Of a DNA stretch of 64,000 bases, positions 34,377-45,921 are shown piece by piece. The notes below the pieces were generated by a model, which was given only the letters and a program-made list of their open reading frames with translations, had not been told where the DNA came from and did no database searches. The stretch lies in contig JAJTUQ010000001.1 of the NCBI GenBank assembly GCA_021399445.1, positions 3,596,001 through 3,660,000 of the forward strand. The letters run 5' to 3'. The position numbers and the translations under genes were made by a program. Source of the stretch: Xylogone sp. PMI_703 (lineage: Eukaryota > Ascomycota > Leotiomycetes). Each line of letters opens with the position of its first letter. Position 1 is the first letter of the stretch.

Positions 34377-35838
34377 ATGCTCTCACACTTTATCCTCGCG
34401 CTTGCAGCGACTGCCGTCGCCCTTCCAAATAACGCACCTGTTGCGCGCCAATCCAGGGTTGATACATCGAGCATCAAAGGCAAGCTTCTATGCGGTTATC
34501 AGGCTTGGTTTCGACACCCTAACTCGGGCCTTAACACTCACTGGTCTCCCAGTGGTGGAGTTCCTGGTCCCGGTGATGGTACGTACGTGGCTCCTAAAAG
34601 TTGGAGATTCGATTAACCCTGGTGTCTTAAATAGTGTGGTTTGACGCATTCCCTGACACTACCGGCTACCCCTCGGAATGCTTATTTGATACTGGCTTCA
34701 CACTACCAAACGGTTCACCAGCTAAACTATACGACAATACTTGCGAGGGTGTAGTTGATTTACACTTCAACTGGTTGCAGCAGTTTGGGATTGATGGAAC
34801 CATCAATCAGCGATTCTTGGGCTCAATCAATGATGCAACGTTCACTACAGTAGGCCAAGCCCTCAAGTTTCACCTAGCTTGGCTTCAACGTCAGGGTAGT
34901 AGAGTTAATAGGCTGAGCTGACATCTTCAAGATCTTGGATCAGACTCGTACCGCCGCCGAGAAATATGGACGAGCCTTTATTGTTGAATACGATATTACC
35001 GGCGGTAACTCCGCGCAAGCAAGTGTCGCTGCTGCCGTTCTGAACGACTATGATAACGTTGTAGGGCCATTTACCGCTTCATTATCCTACATCCATAACG
35101 GGGGCGGACCCGTCATTATGGTCTTTGGCATTGGCGTCGTTACACAGACGTCAGTGCAGGACGCAATAGACCTCATTCAAGGGCTCCAGCTCCGAGGTGC
35201 CTATGTTGTGTGCAGCACACCGGTCCAGTGGGCTCAGGATGTGAATGCAAACAGGGGATATGCTGCTGCATACAAGACCTGCAATGCTATGGCACCATGG
35301 ACTGTCGGTGCTTATGACACCAGCAACTTAGACGGTTTCTATACTGGTACCCAGATCCCAGACAAGCAGTAAGTTTTACCGTGTTGACTCTAATTACCAC
35401 GACTGTAATATATAATTAGACTATATTTCTAACTTTTCTAGATTGGCGGACTCTCTGGGCCAGGGCTACGTTCCAGTTGTATGGCCTGGAGGCTCCAACT
35501 GGCATCTCGATAATGAAGCCAACCCGTCCGACTTTGACTCCAACCCTCGATTCAACGGCACGTATTACACGAGACAGGGAGACCATGCTGTCTCTTTGGA
35601 TCCACTATTCGTGATGACAGCTATGTGTGATGAAGTTAACGAAGGTAAATCCTCATCAGAATTTACTATTCTAAATTTGTGCACAAACTTACATCTCATA
35701 GCTACCAATATCTGGCCAGCTCTAAAGAACAACCAGCTGCCCACAAATGACCGCTTTGTTGGTTATGATAATGATTTCGACTCGACCAGCCACTACCTTG
35801 AGCTCGCTGGCCAATACGCCGCCAAGCTGAAGGCTTGA
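34377..35838 (+). CDS. Secreted GH71/GH99-like glycoside hydrolase
   Basis: Start ATG gives a signal peptide (MLSHFILALAATAVALPNN). The mature part begins KGKLLCGYQAWFRHPNSG, THWSP, then VWFDAFPDTTGYPSE, the opening of the fungal xylosidase/arabinosidase-like group related to GH71 and GH99. Later blocks: LHFNWLQQFGIDGTINQRFL, EKYGRAFIVEYDITGGNS, YIHNGGGPVIMVFGIGV, PVQWAQDVNANRGYAAAYKTC, and GYVPVVWPGGSNWHLD. Four introns; three have normal borders. The second is unclear. The frame-consistent model skips from VGQ at 34858 to 34932 using a GC donor (34859); a GT donor at 34850 would lose three residues. About 405-410 residues. A role on plant or fungal polysaccharide is inferred from the family only. 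Confidence 0.8.
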
Positions 35839-37106
35839 ATCAAGCCCCAATAACATCACGTACATATGACTGTACAGTATATAGTTCCGACAAGTAAATA
35901 ACTATCTATTACAAGAAAACCACTCGACCGTGCAAGTGAGCCTGTGCATCTCTGTTCTCTAACATATACATCTTTTTTTATTTCTTCATTGTGCTTAGCC
36001 CTTATGGTTAAAACGTAAGAAGACACGGAGAAGCTTAACTACTCTAAACCGTACCATCAATACATAGCTATGACTGTTTTCTATATTCTTTCCGAGTTAT
36101 CTTGGCTAGGATCCAATCCCATAAAATGCAGTGCATCGGTCGCGGGGTAAACCACGGTGATCCTGCCATACGAACTCTGCTTTGGGATAAATCAACTAAG
36201 AAATGGTAAGTCCCATTCTACAAGTTCATGTTCAAGCTCCGTAGTTAAGAAATATGTTTACTAAACTTCTCCTCGGTCTCTTCGTAGACACTGCTAACAT
36301 CTTGACACCAGTTATCTTATCAACTTTGAAATATATTATAAACCCACCAAGAAAACGAAATGACATGATACAAATTATATCCTTTGCAACTTAGCTTATC
36401 GTGGCCAAGGGAAACTGGATGATATGTCCACGTGGGAACGATTGTAACGTCCTAGAGCTGCATCATAGTTGATACAATCATGACTGTACACTATCTACTC
36501 AGCAAGTAAAATTGATTTCTTTTAAGCATATGGACTCGCTTTTCTACAATCGTACTACTGTTGTAGTTTATAGTTATAGCTTTCAATTCCTGTAAGATTT
36601 CCGACTCCTTAAGTTATAGGTAAGAGCAACTCCATTCATAACCTATTAATCCTTGGCAGTTAGCTGTGCATATAACGGCTACAGTATTAACGAAAAACCA
36701 AATTAATTAGTTAAACTAGTTAATTAATTATTTGATTGGTGGGTTTTACTATTTAATTTGTTTGGTTAAGACTTAATAATCAATTCAATTCAATTCTAAC
36801 GCTGAATGGCCAAGTCTTCCCCACCAGTATTCCCCGCCATCATTCCTTAGTGCTCTGACACGGACTATCCAACCACTTAATCTCTCCTCACGAGTCAGCA
36901 TAGAGGTCACACAGTAATTTTTACGTCCATGGAGAGTGAGACCGATGCAGCTTTGATGCAAGCTGATTTCTAATCATGATAGTACGATATTTACACCATT
37001 ATTTTCTTTCACAGGCATTCCCTATATCTAGTATACGCATCATGAAGAAGGGGCTGAAATCAAACCTTTGTCAAGCTCTAAAGCTTCCGAAAAATCCGCA
37101 ATTAAG
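35839..37106. other. Intergenic with AT-rich inverted repeats
   Basis: 1.27 kb with no gene. At 36691-36790 there is an AT-rich dyad region: ACCAAATTAATTAG... at about 36697 is mirrored by TTAATTTGTTTGGTT at about 36763-36777, with TTAACTAGTTAA-like cores between. It could be a decayed miniature transposon or a low-complexity hairpin. Confidence 0.4.
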
Positions 37107-38438
37107 ATGATTGACTTTGAGCTATCCCCGCAACAACAAGCTATCCGAAATGCCTCCAGAGAGTTTGCTGCGAAGCATCTTAAAGGAGCAAGGTCTCTAT
37201 ATGAGCCCCTGGGTCCTCCAAATGGAAAATGGGAAGATCGATTCCGCTCACTCGAGCCGTTGTACAGAGATGCAGTAGCAGCAGGTCTCATCAAGGGACA
37301 GATCCCGGAGCTATTGGGTGGCTCAGGAGGACCCCTGAGCGATGCCGTGCTGTTGGTAGAAGAGTTTTATGCTGTGGAAACTAGCGCTTCTCTTACCATA
37401 TTCGGTACCGGTTTGGGCTTGTTGCCTCTAGTTATAGCTGGAAGCCCTGAACAGCACAGTAAATTCTTGAAGCCATTCTTAGAAGGAACCGGAACACCAC
37501 TGGCCAGTTTAGTGTTCTCAGAGCCCAGTGGAAGCGCAAACTACACTGAGCCTGGGGCGTCAGGCTTGCAAACAACAGCAGTACTAGATGGTGATAATTA
37601 TGTCATCAGTGGAGAAAAGGTGGTCTTGCATCTCGCTCTATGTGAATGAACAACAATAATAACTGGGTAATAGATATGGGCAACTAACTGCTCCGGATGG
37701 GACGACAGAGGTGCACAATTGCAATGTGTCGCGTGCCGGATTCCACAAGGAACTGCCACAGCAAACCCCTCAGCTGAGACAGCCATTATCCTAGTAACGA
37801 GAGAAGATATAGCAGCAAATAATGATGACGCATACACCGTAGTGAAGCATCCAAGAACCGTAGGCCACATTGCGGCAAATGGCGCTCACATTCGCTTTCG
37901 CAATCTCCGCGTCCCAAAGAGTAACCTCTTAGCACCTCCTGGAAGAGGGCCTCAAGTGTTGGAACAGGCTTTCACTTTATCAGCAGCGATGGTTGGTGCG
38001 ATGGGAGTGGGAATTATGCGCCAGGCATTTGATTACGCTTTGCAATGGGCAAAATCTAATACTCGTGGTTCTAAGGAAACCATGCTACAGAAACAAAGCG
38101 TTGCAGATCTATTGATCAAGATGAAGATCCGCTGCGAAGCTGCCAGAGCATTGACATGGAAGGCAGCCCACGCCATAAGCCGTAGCCCTCTTGGAGCTGA
38201 GTTATGTTACGAAGCTAAGATTTTGGGCTCTGAGAGTGCCGTTGAATCAGTGCAAGATGCAATCAATCTTGTTGGAGTGACTGCCTACTCTCAGGACCTA
38301 CCCCTCGGGAACTTATTGCAAGATGCTATAGTTCTTCCCATATTTGACGGCGGGAATGTTGGTATTCGTCGACGTCAGATAGCTTCTATATTTGCCGAGG
38401 AGGCATACGATCCGTTGCAAGCTACGTTCGAGGTTTAG
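37107..38438 (+). CDS. Acyl-CoA dehydrogenase
   Basis: FAD enzyme forming a trans-2,3 double bond in an acyl-CoA or related thioester. Two exons (37107-37619, 37674-38438) give 425 residues. Visible: MIDFELSPQQQAIRNASREF, the FAD-contact block LASLVFSEPSGSANYT, then GEK joined across the intron to IWATNCSGWDDRGA (the conserved W-x-T-N segment), AAMVGAMGVGIMRQAFDYA, the second-half motif LLIKMKIRCEAARALTWKAA, and the C-terminal DAIVLPIFDGGNVGIRRRQI. The usual Glu/Gly catalytic region falls near DAIVLPIFDGGN, but I cannot assign the base with certainty. No C-terminal SKL is seen (ends QATFEV). Upstream ATGs are out of frame. The next gene on the same strand is a haloacid dehalogenase. Confidence 0.9.
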
Positions 38439-38890
38439 CTTAAACAGCTTGATACGGAGAAATGATAATATGGATGAAAGCTCGCTAAGCAGTGTGGTTA
38501 TGAGGTATTAATAATAGTATCACTATTTACTTATACTCGTATCAATTTGCCTTGTTACCCCGTGGGACTGCCCATGCTGACACAAATCCTTTAAACGGTC
38601 AGAGACCATATTCTGTCAAGGAGTTAAATTGAATGGCTCATGAGCACGTGTTAAAGCGTAATCCTGGGATGAAAGTTAAGCGAAGAAAATATGGTAAGTG
38701 CATTCGGTGCTCGTTATGAGAAGCCAAGCTATGTTATTAAGGACTTCTAACTCTTATGAGAAGATTATCTATTAACTGCCCTCTCAAGTGACAGATCAAT
38801 ATACAGCGCTCACGTACTCATACCCAGACTTTTCCAGTGGAGAAATTAGAGCATATCTGGCATCTGTCTTTGCGTAAACCTATCAGTGTG
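38439..38890. other. Intergenic, no gene seen
   Basis: 452 bases between acyl-CoA dehydrogenase and haloacid dehalogenase genes on the same strand; AT-rich, with no repeat or motif noticed. Confidence 0.45.
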
Positions 38891-39946
38891 ATGGCGGATA
38901 CCAACCCACATGATAATGACTTTTTAGAAGTCAAAGCTTTGGTTTTTGATCTTATGGGTACCTGTACTGACTGGAAGACTACGATAACCGGCTTCATCGA
39001 ATCAGACAAAATCCTTACCAAATATCTGTCTCCCATTGAACGCGTTCAACTAGCAATCGACTGGCGGCAAGGGTTCTTCGAAGAGATTCACACTCGGTTC
39101 CGAGCTCAGCTACCACAGGAGGACATTGATATCACACATGGAAGAGTATTGGACCGCTTATTAGAGCAAAAGGGAATAGATTTAAATATTTATGGAGAAC
39201 GCGAGAGGAATTCGTTGATAAGAGCTTGGCATGACCAGAAAGGTATGTGATACTGCTTTGAAATATAGGAGTTACTAGATGAGTTTCATATCGCTCGACC
39301 GGGAGCACAATGGCTGGAATGTTGTGGTCCATGAAGCTAATCAAGGAGTCACATAGCTTGGCCTGATGCTATTGAATCGATTGCGAGATTGAAGACAAAA
39401 CTGATGGTGTAGGTATCTTGCATCCATTCCTGTTTAAAAAAAATTGGATGGCTAGTGTCTAGAATACTTCTAACTGAAGATAAGCGTTGTCCTCGCCAAC
39501 GGTACAACCCGCCTCCAGCTTGATATCATCCGCTCTTCGGGCCTAGCATTCCATACCTTGTTTTCCTCACAGTTACTAGGATTTACCAAGGTACAATTAC
39601 TTTATCACGAATCACCGCCTTGTTACAAATCGACTAACAGCCATCATATAGCCCGCTCCAGAGATCTACTATAAAGCCCTCTCGCTCCTTGATATACAAC
39701 CAAACGAGGCCGTGATGGTCGCCGCTCATGCGTACGATCTCCGGGCGGCAAAAGCAATGTTGTGTTCCAGTTCTTTGTGATGAATACTTGCTTACGATTA
39801 ATAGTGGTATGAAAACTGCGTACATCCACCGTCAAACTGAAGATTTGGATGAAGATATGGAGGCAGTTGAAAACGAGGTGGACTTGTTCCTTACGGGACG
39901 CAGGAAAAATAATCCTTTAGAACAGCTGGCGGATTTTTTTTCTTGA
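38891..39946 (+). CDS. Haloacid dehalogenase type II (HAD superfamily)
   Basis: HAD hydrolase of the L-2-haloacid dehalogenase group; it would attack a 2-halo acid or, in many members, another small acid. Start MADTNPHDND. The nucleophile motif ALVFDLMGTCTDW carries the Asp. Motif II reads VVLANGT where SNG is usual. The Lys of motif III is in FTKPAPEIYYKAL. The last motif is MVAAHAYDLRAAKA followed by GMKTAYIHR. Five exons; junctions K|AWPDA, KLM|ISVVLANG, FTK|PAPEI and KAI|GMKT all keep frame. About 240 residues, usual. Same strand as the acyl-CoA dehydrogenase and tail to tail with the arylsulfotransferase, 117 bases away. Real substrate unknown; the halogen activity is family-based. Confidence 0.9.
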
Positions 39947-40063
39947 AACATGAGTTGCCTTGATCTAATGAATTACTCTAATGAACTAGTAGACTTATTT
40001 GTCCTATGTACAAAGGTCATAATTCATTTGAATTTAAAGTATTGATGCCAGTCTACCGGTCCA

Positions 40064-41806
40064 TTATATCTTATCTCTTGAGAGCAATACTTGACTATTT
40101 GTTTGCTTTAGAGAACCATATCTTCCAGGGTCATACTTGTATACGTCCTCTTGAATATTTACGACAGCACTTGCCCCCAAAACTCTCCCATCATCTCCTA
40201 CGGCTTCCACCAAAAATCTATTCCGGCTTTTATCTGTCACCTGCAACTGCGTCTCGAAGCCCGTCTTCTTCTCTTCGCCAAGAAATAATTTGTTTCCTTG
40301 GCTGTTGATGCCATAGAATCTCCAAAGCTTTGTCTCGGTATCCCCATTCCAACTTACGTACACGACTGTGCTCTCCCCACTTGTCGATGCTGCAACGGCT
40401 AAATCTTCATTCGGTATGCCAGTCCAGTTAAACTTGAAGGCTCTATAGTTTTGGATATCTCCATTTTCCCACAAGTCGCCACTTTCTAAGTATGCGTGGA
40501 ATAGCACAGAGCCATTGCTTGAGAATTCCGTGATAGCTCCCCCAGATCCCCAGTTGATAAATGCGTTTCCATTGGGAAGTATTTGCGTGCTCCCTTGAGA
40601 GAATGCAAAGATACCTTGTGGAGCAGCGAATGATTGGAGAAGCGTTGCTGTCCAGGTGTCATGATTTAGTAGAAGAATCTTTCCACTGGACTTGTCTTCA
40701 AATTTCCCGGTTTCGCCAGAGATGCGAGCTCCACTATTATCGAACAAGCTGATGATTTCGGTATTCCCATCTGTCGATTTGGATATATAACGCGCATGAT
40801 GTTGAAGGCTGAATTCAACGCCGGACTCTAGAGTAAAGTTCGAGTATTTACCACCCAATCTCCAGATGATTCCTCCAGAAGTGCCATTGATCTTATATAG
40901 TGTAGAAGTATGCCTTCCGGATATAAGGTAATTGTTCTCTGAATCCCGGTCAACCGAGTTAATATGGAAGTAATCAATTGCATCGGAGCTATTATGACCG
41001 GTTCCAAATTTCAATGCTGCTATTGATATGACAGTTTCTAGTTGCCAGTCAGCAAAAAATGCCGTTGGTATCTGAATATCAACGGACCTTCAGGAGATAC
41101 ATGATCAAGACTTTTCCATTCGAACAGCAGACGTCCAGTTTTTATATCAATCTCTGAGATAGTAATTAGCGTTTATAATTATATAGAAAGGGTTAATCTT
41201 GCCCTGTAACCTAGCATCAACGATCCATTGGGAATTGGGTTTTAACCCATAACGCTGCAAGTCATATGGTAATGGGTGATACACCTCCACCAATGCCGTC
41301 CTTTCATCCACGATGTGAAACTCATGTAGGTCTAATAATTCATGGTTGCCTCCCCGAATTTCTCTAATTGTCTCATAGTTATTATCCAGGATTTTTGCAT
41401 AGCCATGACTGTGACCGTGAGGGGCGTTTCGGCTTCCCTCGAAGGCAAAAATAATATCCTTCCCATTCCATTTGGCGGCTTGAAAATTGGTTGTCCAGCC
41501 GCCAAAATATCCGAACCCGGACCATACAAGCTCACCGGTAGTGGTAAATATATAGGGTGCTGGTTGAAGAGGGCCGTGAGCGATGGGGTGAGACCAGGGA
41601 AGCCACGAGTAGGGTGCAACAAAGATATATCCCGGGGAGACTTCATTTGTTATTGACGTAGTTATATTAAGCGTTGGAGGAGAAAGGTCTGGCCGTGATT
41701 TATACTTCCAATTAGCAGTAACTTGCACGATGAGTAGGGATAGAAATGTCAACAAATTCAACCCGGCACGACCCTGTTGGAGTGATGAACGATGAAACAG
41801 CCGCAT
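40064..41806 (-). CDS. Secreted arylsulfotransferase (fungal ASST family)
   Basis: Family members transfer sulfate between phenolic compounds without PAPS. Start ATG gives a basic leader and hydrophobic core (GLNLLTFLSLLIVQVTANW), a signal peptide or anchor. Beta-propeller blocks: YIFVAPYSWLPW, LVWSGFGYFGGWTTNFQAAK, PHGHSHGYAKILD, NHELLDLHEFHIVD, then SSDAIDYFHINSVDRDSENN (the family's DYFHINSV block), TSGGIIWRLGGKYSNF, FSLQHHARY, FSQGSTQILPNGNAFINWGSGG. Three exons. The first intron (after RLQ) uses a GCAAGA donor and a normal AG, that is GC..AG. The second starts GTCCGT. About 545 residues. Adjacent to acyl-CoA dehydrogenase and dehalogenase genes, suggesting aromatic or xenobiotic handling; that is inference. 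Confidence 0.88.
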
Positions 41807-42289
41807 ATCTATTAATTGCCTATATTTAACTTATTACGTATCAATGTAGGAATATGAATAAGAAACAATTGGATTTATTCCATGAGAAAACTCGATATTT
41901 GAGGGTTAGAAAGATGTGGTGGTTCATGTATATGTGTAGGTGATTTAAGCTTAAATGTCGCAATTCCACCTCATCTTATTGTTGGAAAAGCAAATGTATC
42001 TGCAAGCGAAAAGTCTTAATTTAAGCTGAGCAAAGCTAACCAAGAAATTATTGAATGGAATTTGATCTTATTTACGATCCTATCCGGCCTTCTGGTCACA
42101 AATATTCAATTCCGCGGTGAAGAAGAGTATACTCTGATCAAGTAATAATCTTCACGTAGGTTGTAGTTGCTTTAGCCCGATAGTATTAGAGTATATTAGA
42201 TTATATAGACTAATCTCACTATTGGTGGCGATTAATACGTATCATAAGGGTGCACGATGCTTCATTGTCTTTTGCCAACTCCTTAAGAT
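41807..42289. other. Intergenic, no gene seen
   Basis: 483 AT-rich bases between the arylsulfotransferase start and the MFS transporter stop. Expected to hold the arylsulfotransferase promoter. Confidence 0.45.
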
Positions 42290-43977
42290 TCATTCTTGAA
42301 CACTAGGAAGCGTATCCTCATCCCATCCCTCGCGTCTATCCTTTGGGATCCGTACAAAGACAAGAGCAATTATCGCAGAGATACCAGTCATTCCAATACC
42401 GAGATACAATGCGTTTCGAATACCTTGAACTGGATCACGCCCAGAGTCGTTTGTATATGCCTCAACGGTACCCGCAAGTCCGACACCAGTACTTAGTCCG
42501 TAGTTAAGCAGTGTCCCTACTAATGATCCTGCTATTCCTTGCTCATGGCGCTTGACTGTGTTGCTAGCAATAATTTGCGCTGCTGTAAATAGAAAGTCCG
42601 GCCCAAACGCTGTGAATATCAGTGCTGGAAAAACCTGGGCCCAGTATGTTTGCTGAGCAGGCATCGTCGCCACTAGGATCAATGCTATACATGTTGATAG
42701 TGATCCGACGCAAAGGATATACTGAGCAGGCAGATGCGGAATCAACTTGGCACTGATGATTGCTGCTACTGCCCCCATGACAGCCAGAGTTGCATAGGCA
42801 GCGCCATTCAGGAGAAGAGTGTAATGGCGAATCTGGAGGTTCCAGACTGTAATATACCAAATAACCATTCCCACAGCCATAAATGTGAAGAAAGCTGATA
42901 ATATCATCATACCAAAAGATGGAGCACTCCATATATCCAACGGAAGGATTGGTTGCTTGGCAAAGCGGCCTTCCCATAGAATGAAGAGACCAAAGTGGAG
43001 GAAAGATATGATAAGCAGGATATATTCGTACGGCTCTTTCCAACCCACTGCGGGAGCTTGGCTAGTAACTATGAGCAAAATTATCTCACAATTCGGACAA
43101 GAGAAGAGCTTACTTCCAGATAAAATTGAATAGTACGAGACCGGCGACGCCAAAGTAGGAGCCAACATAGTCAATCAAACCTCCTTTGTCAAATGGCTCC
43201 TTTTCTCCGGGAACAACGAATGCAAAAATCGTAAATATAACGGCTCCAAGGACAGTCCTTGCACGGTTAACATCTCGGTTTGAAGCATCACAAGAGGCAA
43301 CTCACAAGAAAAAGAACAGGTACTTGAACGGGAGGAGCTGCCCAAAAAATCCAGGAAATATACTTCCTCCAGCGGCTCCAATCGGTGCCATTGCTCCAAA
43401 GAGTCCAACTGAGATATTCCGCATTTTTCCCGGTGGAAAAGTCGTGGTGAGCAGGGCAATTGCGTTAGGGAGAATAAAGGCACCACCCACACCGGCCAGT
43501 GCTCGCATGATGCTCAATGAAACGATACTGCGCATGAATCCCGATATCAGATGGAAAATCACCCACCAAATGCCAGCTCCAACGACTGCGTTCTTGTGCC
43601 CATACACCGCACCAATTCGACCAGCTATAAGTACGAATGCTCCAAGCGTGAGCCTAAGGAACCGGTCAACGTAATGTTCAATAGGAAAGGGATGATAATG
43701 GTGTGTCTATATGATGCAACTATCCACGATGCTTTGGACTGCAGGTGCTCCCAAATCCTCTGCAATGGCAAATGCGCCATTTACTCCACAGCCAAATGGC
43801 ATCACCTTCAGAAATTAGCGCAAACAGTTGTAGAAGTCTGTCCGTACATACCTGGATAAATTGGCAAGATATAATCGATGCCGATATAAGGATACTGCGC
43901 CAAGTATTTAGATCATTCTTATCCCCAGGGTCTCCAGTTTGAGGAGATACGTGTGCTTCCTCATCAGGCTTCCCCAT
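42290..43977 (-). pseudogene. MFS drug/small-molecule transporter, frame-broken near N terminus
   Basis: Membrane efflux or uptake carrier of the fungal DHA2-like group. Start MGKPDEEAHVSPQTGDP. Transmembrane text includes GAFAIAEDLGAPAVQS, WIVASY, LTLGAFVLIAGRIGAVYGHKN, MRALAGVGGAFILPNAIALL, GKMRNISVGLFGAMAPIGAAGG, and QAPAVGWKEPYEYILLIISFLHF. Two lesions lie close together. First, AVQS and WIVASY are in frames one base apart, with an extra base near 43728-43730 (reads CAAAGCATCGTGG). Second, the intron after WIVASY has no GT donor (TATAGACACA), and no donor of the right phase exists nearby to reach LTLGAF. Downstream exons look clean. Either a young pseudogene or local sequence errors. Its neighbours, the next MFS gene and the regulator after it, are also frame-shifted. 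Confidence 0.65.
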
Positions 43978-45921
43978 CGCGAAATTCGTCTCAATTCCTA
44001 AAGATCCGTCAAAGTAAAGCCTTTATTTGAAGTATATACAGAAATCAAATGCCCATTAAAGTCTGATCAGGCAGCCCAGAAAATTTGATCGAAGCAGTAG
44101 TCAATTTCGAATCGCTCAAGGTGAGATATCTAGACTTGTGATAACTTTCCCAGCGCACCAGCTATCTAATAAATAGACACTGAATAAGCTATATAGAACC
44201 TTCATCGTATTGAATTAATGGATTCTTCCCGGAAATCACGAAATCACAATGGTATCCACTGGTCACGTACAAGTAATCACTGAAGATTTGGAAGCTCTCG
44301 CCATTACATACCATTTCCGTGAGTACGTAAGAGATGTATAAGTACTAGAGAGTTGAAGAATTCGGATTGATATTATAATCATTATAATTCTATCGATGAA
44401 ACTATTGTGATTGGCTAAAGTAGTCGTATTAAAAATCGAGCTGTGGAGGTGATTACTGATCGTGCTTTCTGGACCTTACCCCCGGACGATTATTGAAAGA
44501 CTATCCAATCAGACCGGACATTAAAATCAAAATTCATTATCAGAGCCCAGGCGAGGACTATTTCCAAGCTAGCTTCAAGAGTTACTTCTTGTGCACCGAA
44601 GACTCCAGCTCGTATTTGGAAGGGAGGCTATATAACACTCTAAATCGCTACCCAAAATTGACATGCTGGGTTATTGAAGTAATTCGGGAATGATTTTTGG
44701 GATACTTACAATACTGTCGGCTTAATGTACAATCTGAACACACGAGTCGGATTTAGAAAATCTTCTAGCTATAAGGGTAGATTGGTTGAATATATATATC
44801 CAGGTGAATCTTGCAAATGTGATGATTTGCCTAGACATAAGTGTCGTACTCGCCTTCTCTCCTACTCATCCTTTTACTATATATTCCTGGCTGCTACCGC
44901 ATTGCGTTGCCGACTGCGTAGTTACTAGAACGAGTATGATAAACTTGACAAGATTTGTCTTAAGCTGTACTGAGCTAGCTTTCTTACTCTTAGTGCCGGA
45001 ATATATGAGTAGGAGATACCTAAATCAGGACAGTTTGGAACATAGCCAAGAGACACTACCGTTCTAATAGAATAGCAGAGATTCTGTAAAGCTGCAATAC
45101 AACATGGATCAGACGACGCATATATAGTAGTTGTGACAAGTATAGCACTCGATGCAGGATAATCTCGCGACTCTGTCCAGATCAGTGATATCTTTCTTTT
45201 TTTTTTCTTTCAATCTTGGTTATCGTTATCAGATGGACATGCAGATATTTGCACAGCAGCATTTTCTATAAGGTAGAGAAAGAGTTTCTACCAGTTACGC
45301 CAGGGTACAGCAGCAATACTTTACCTGTATCGGCTGGAGCAAGATGCTTTCGCCGATGCCCCTCCGGGAATAAGAGAAGCAAAAGGACTGAATAGCCGTT
45401 TATCTGCATTTTAGCCCGCCCAATGAAAGCGGCAACGGTTATAAAGCTGTACCTCTGTTGATTGAAGAAGGTCATTATTAGGACTGCAGGGCGCCTGCGG
45501 AATTGACCCACTGTACTGGGGTGGAAGCCAGCTGAGCCACGGCGATGAGCGGACGCCAATTACTGTGAAGCCCTGGTAGTTAACAGCCACTCAAAGCCAT
45601 TAAGATGCTTACTTTTTTTGCTGGATGTAACGTAATAGTCTAATAGGCACGATATACAGTCAATCTCTACCGTTTTGCTTCATGTACAGCATGTAAGTTA
45701 TGTAGGTCACCAATAGGGAATGATTGCTCCTCAATTACGACCTGTTGTACTCCCTTGGCATCTGCACCTGCTACGGTTTTTTCAGCCAGCATCTTCCCCA
45801 TTCTACAACTCTTATTACCTTGTCCCTCATCCTTTGACTACCGTTCTTCGGACGATTCCCTTTGTACCGTATTTTATCTTCACTCTCATACTTCCCTTTC
45901 TCATGTAGATCACTGCACATC
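43978..45921. other. Long intergenic with a GC-richer patch
   Basis: 1.94 kb between two transporter start codons. Most is AT-rich. At about 45266-45600 a distinctly GC-richer patch has an open minus-strand stretch of 97 codons (RRRPAVLIMTFFNQQ, LLLLLFPEGHRRKHLAP) that I do not recognise. It could be a transposon fragment or a transferred scrap. A T-rich run lies at 45195-45215. Confidence 0.4.

Noticed and set aside
36691..36790. AT-rich inverted repeat as a miniature transposon
   Set aside because: The arms are imperfect and low in complexity, and no target duplication is visible; noted only in the intergenic entry.
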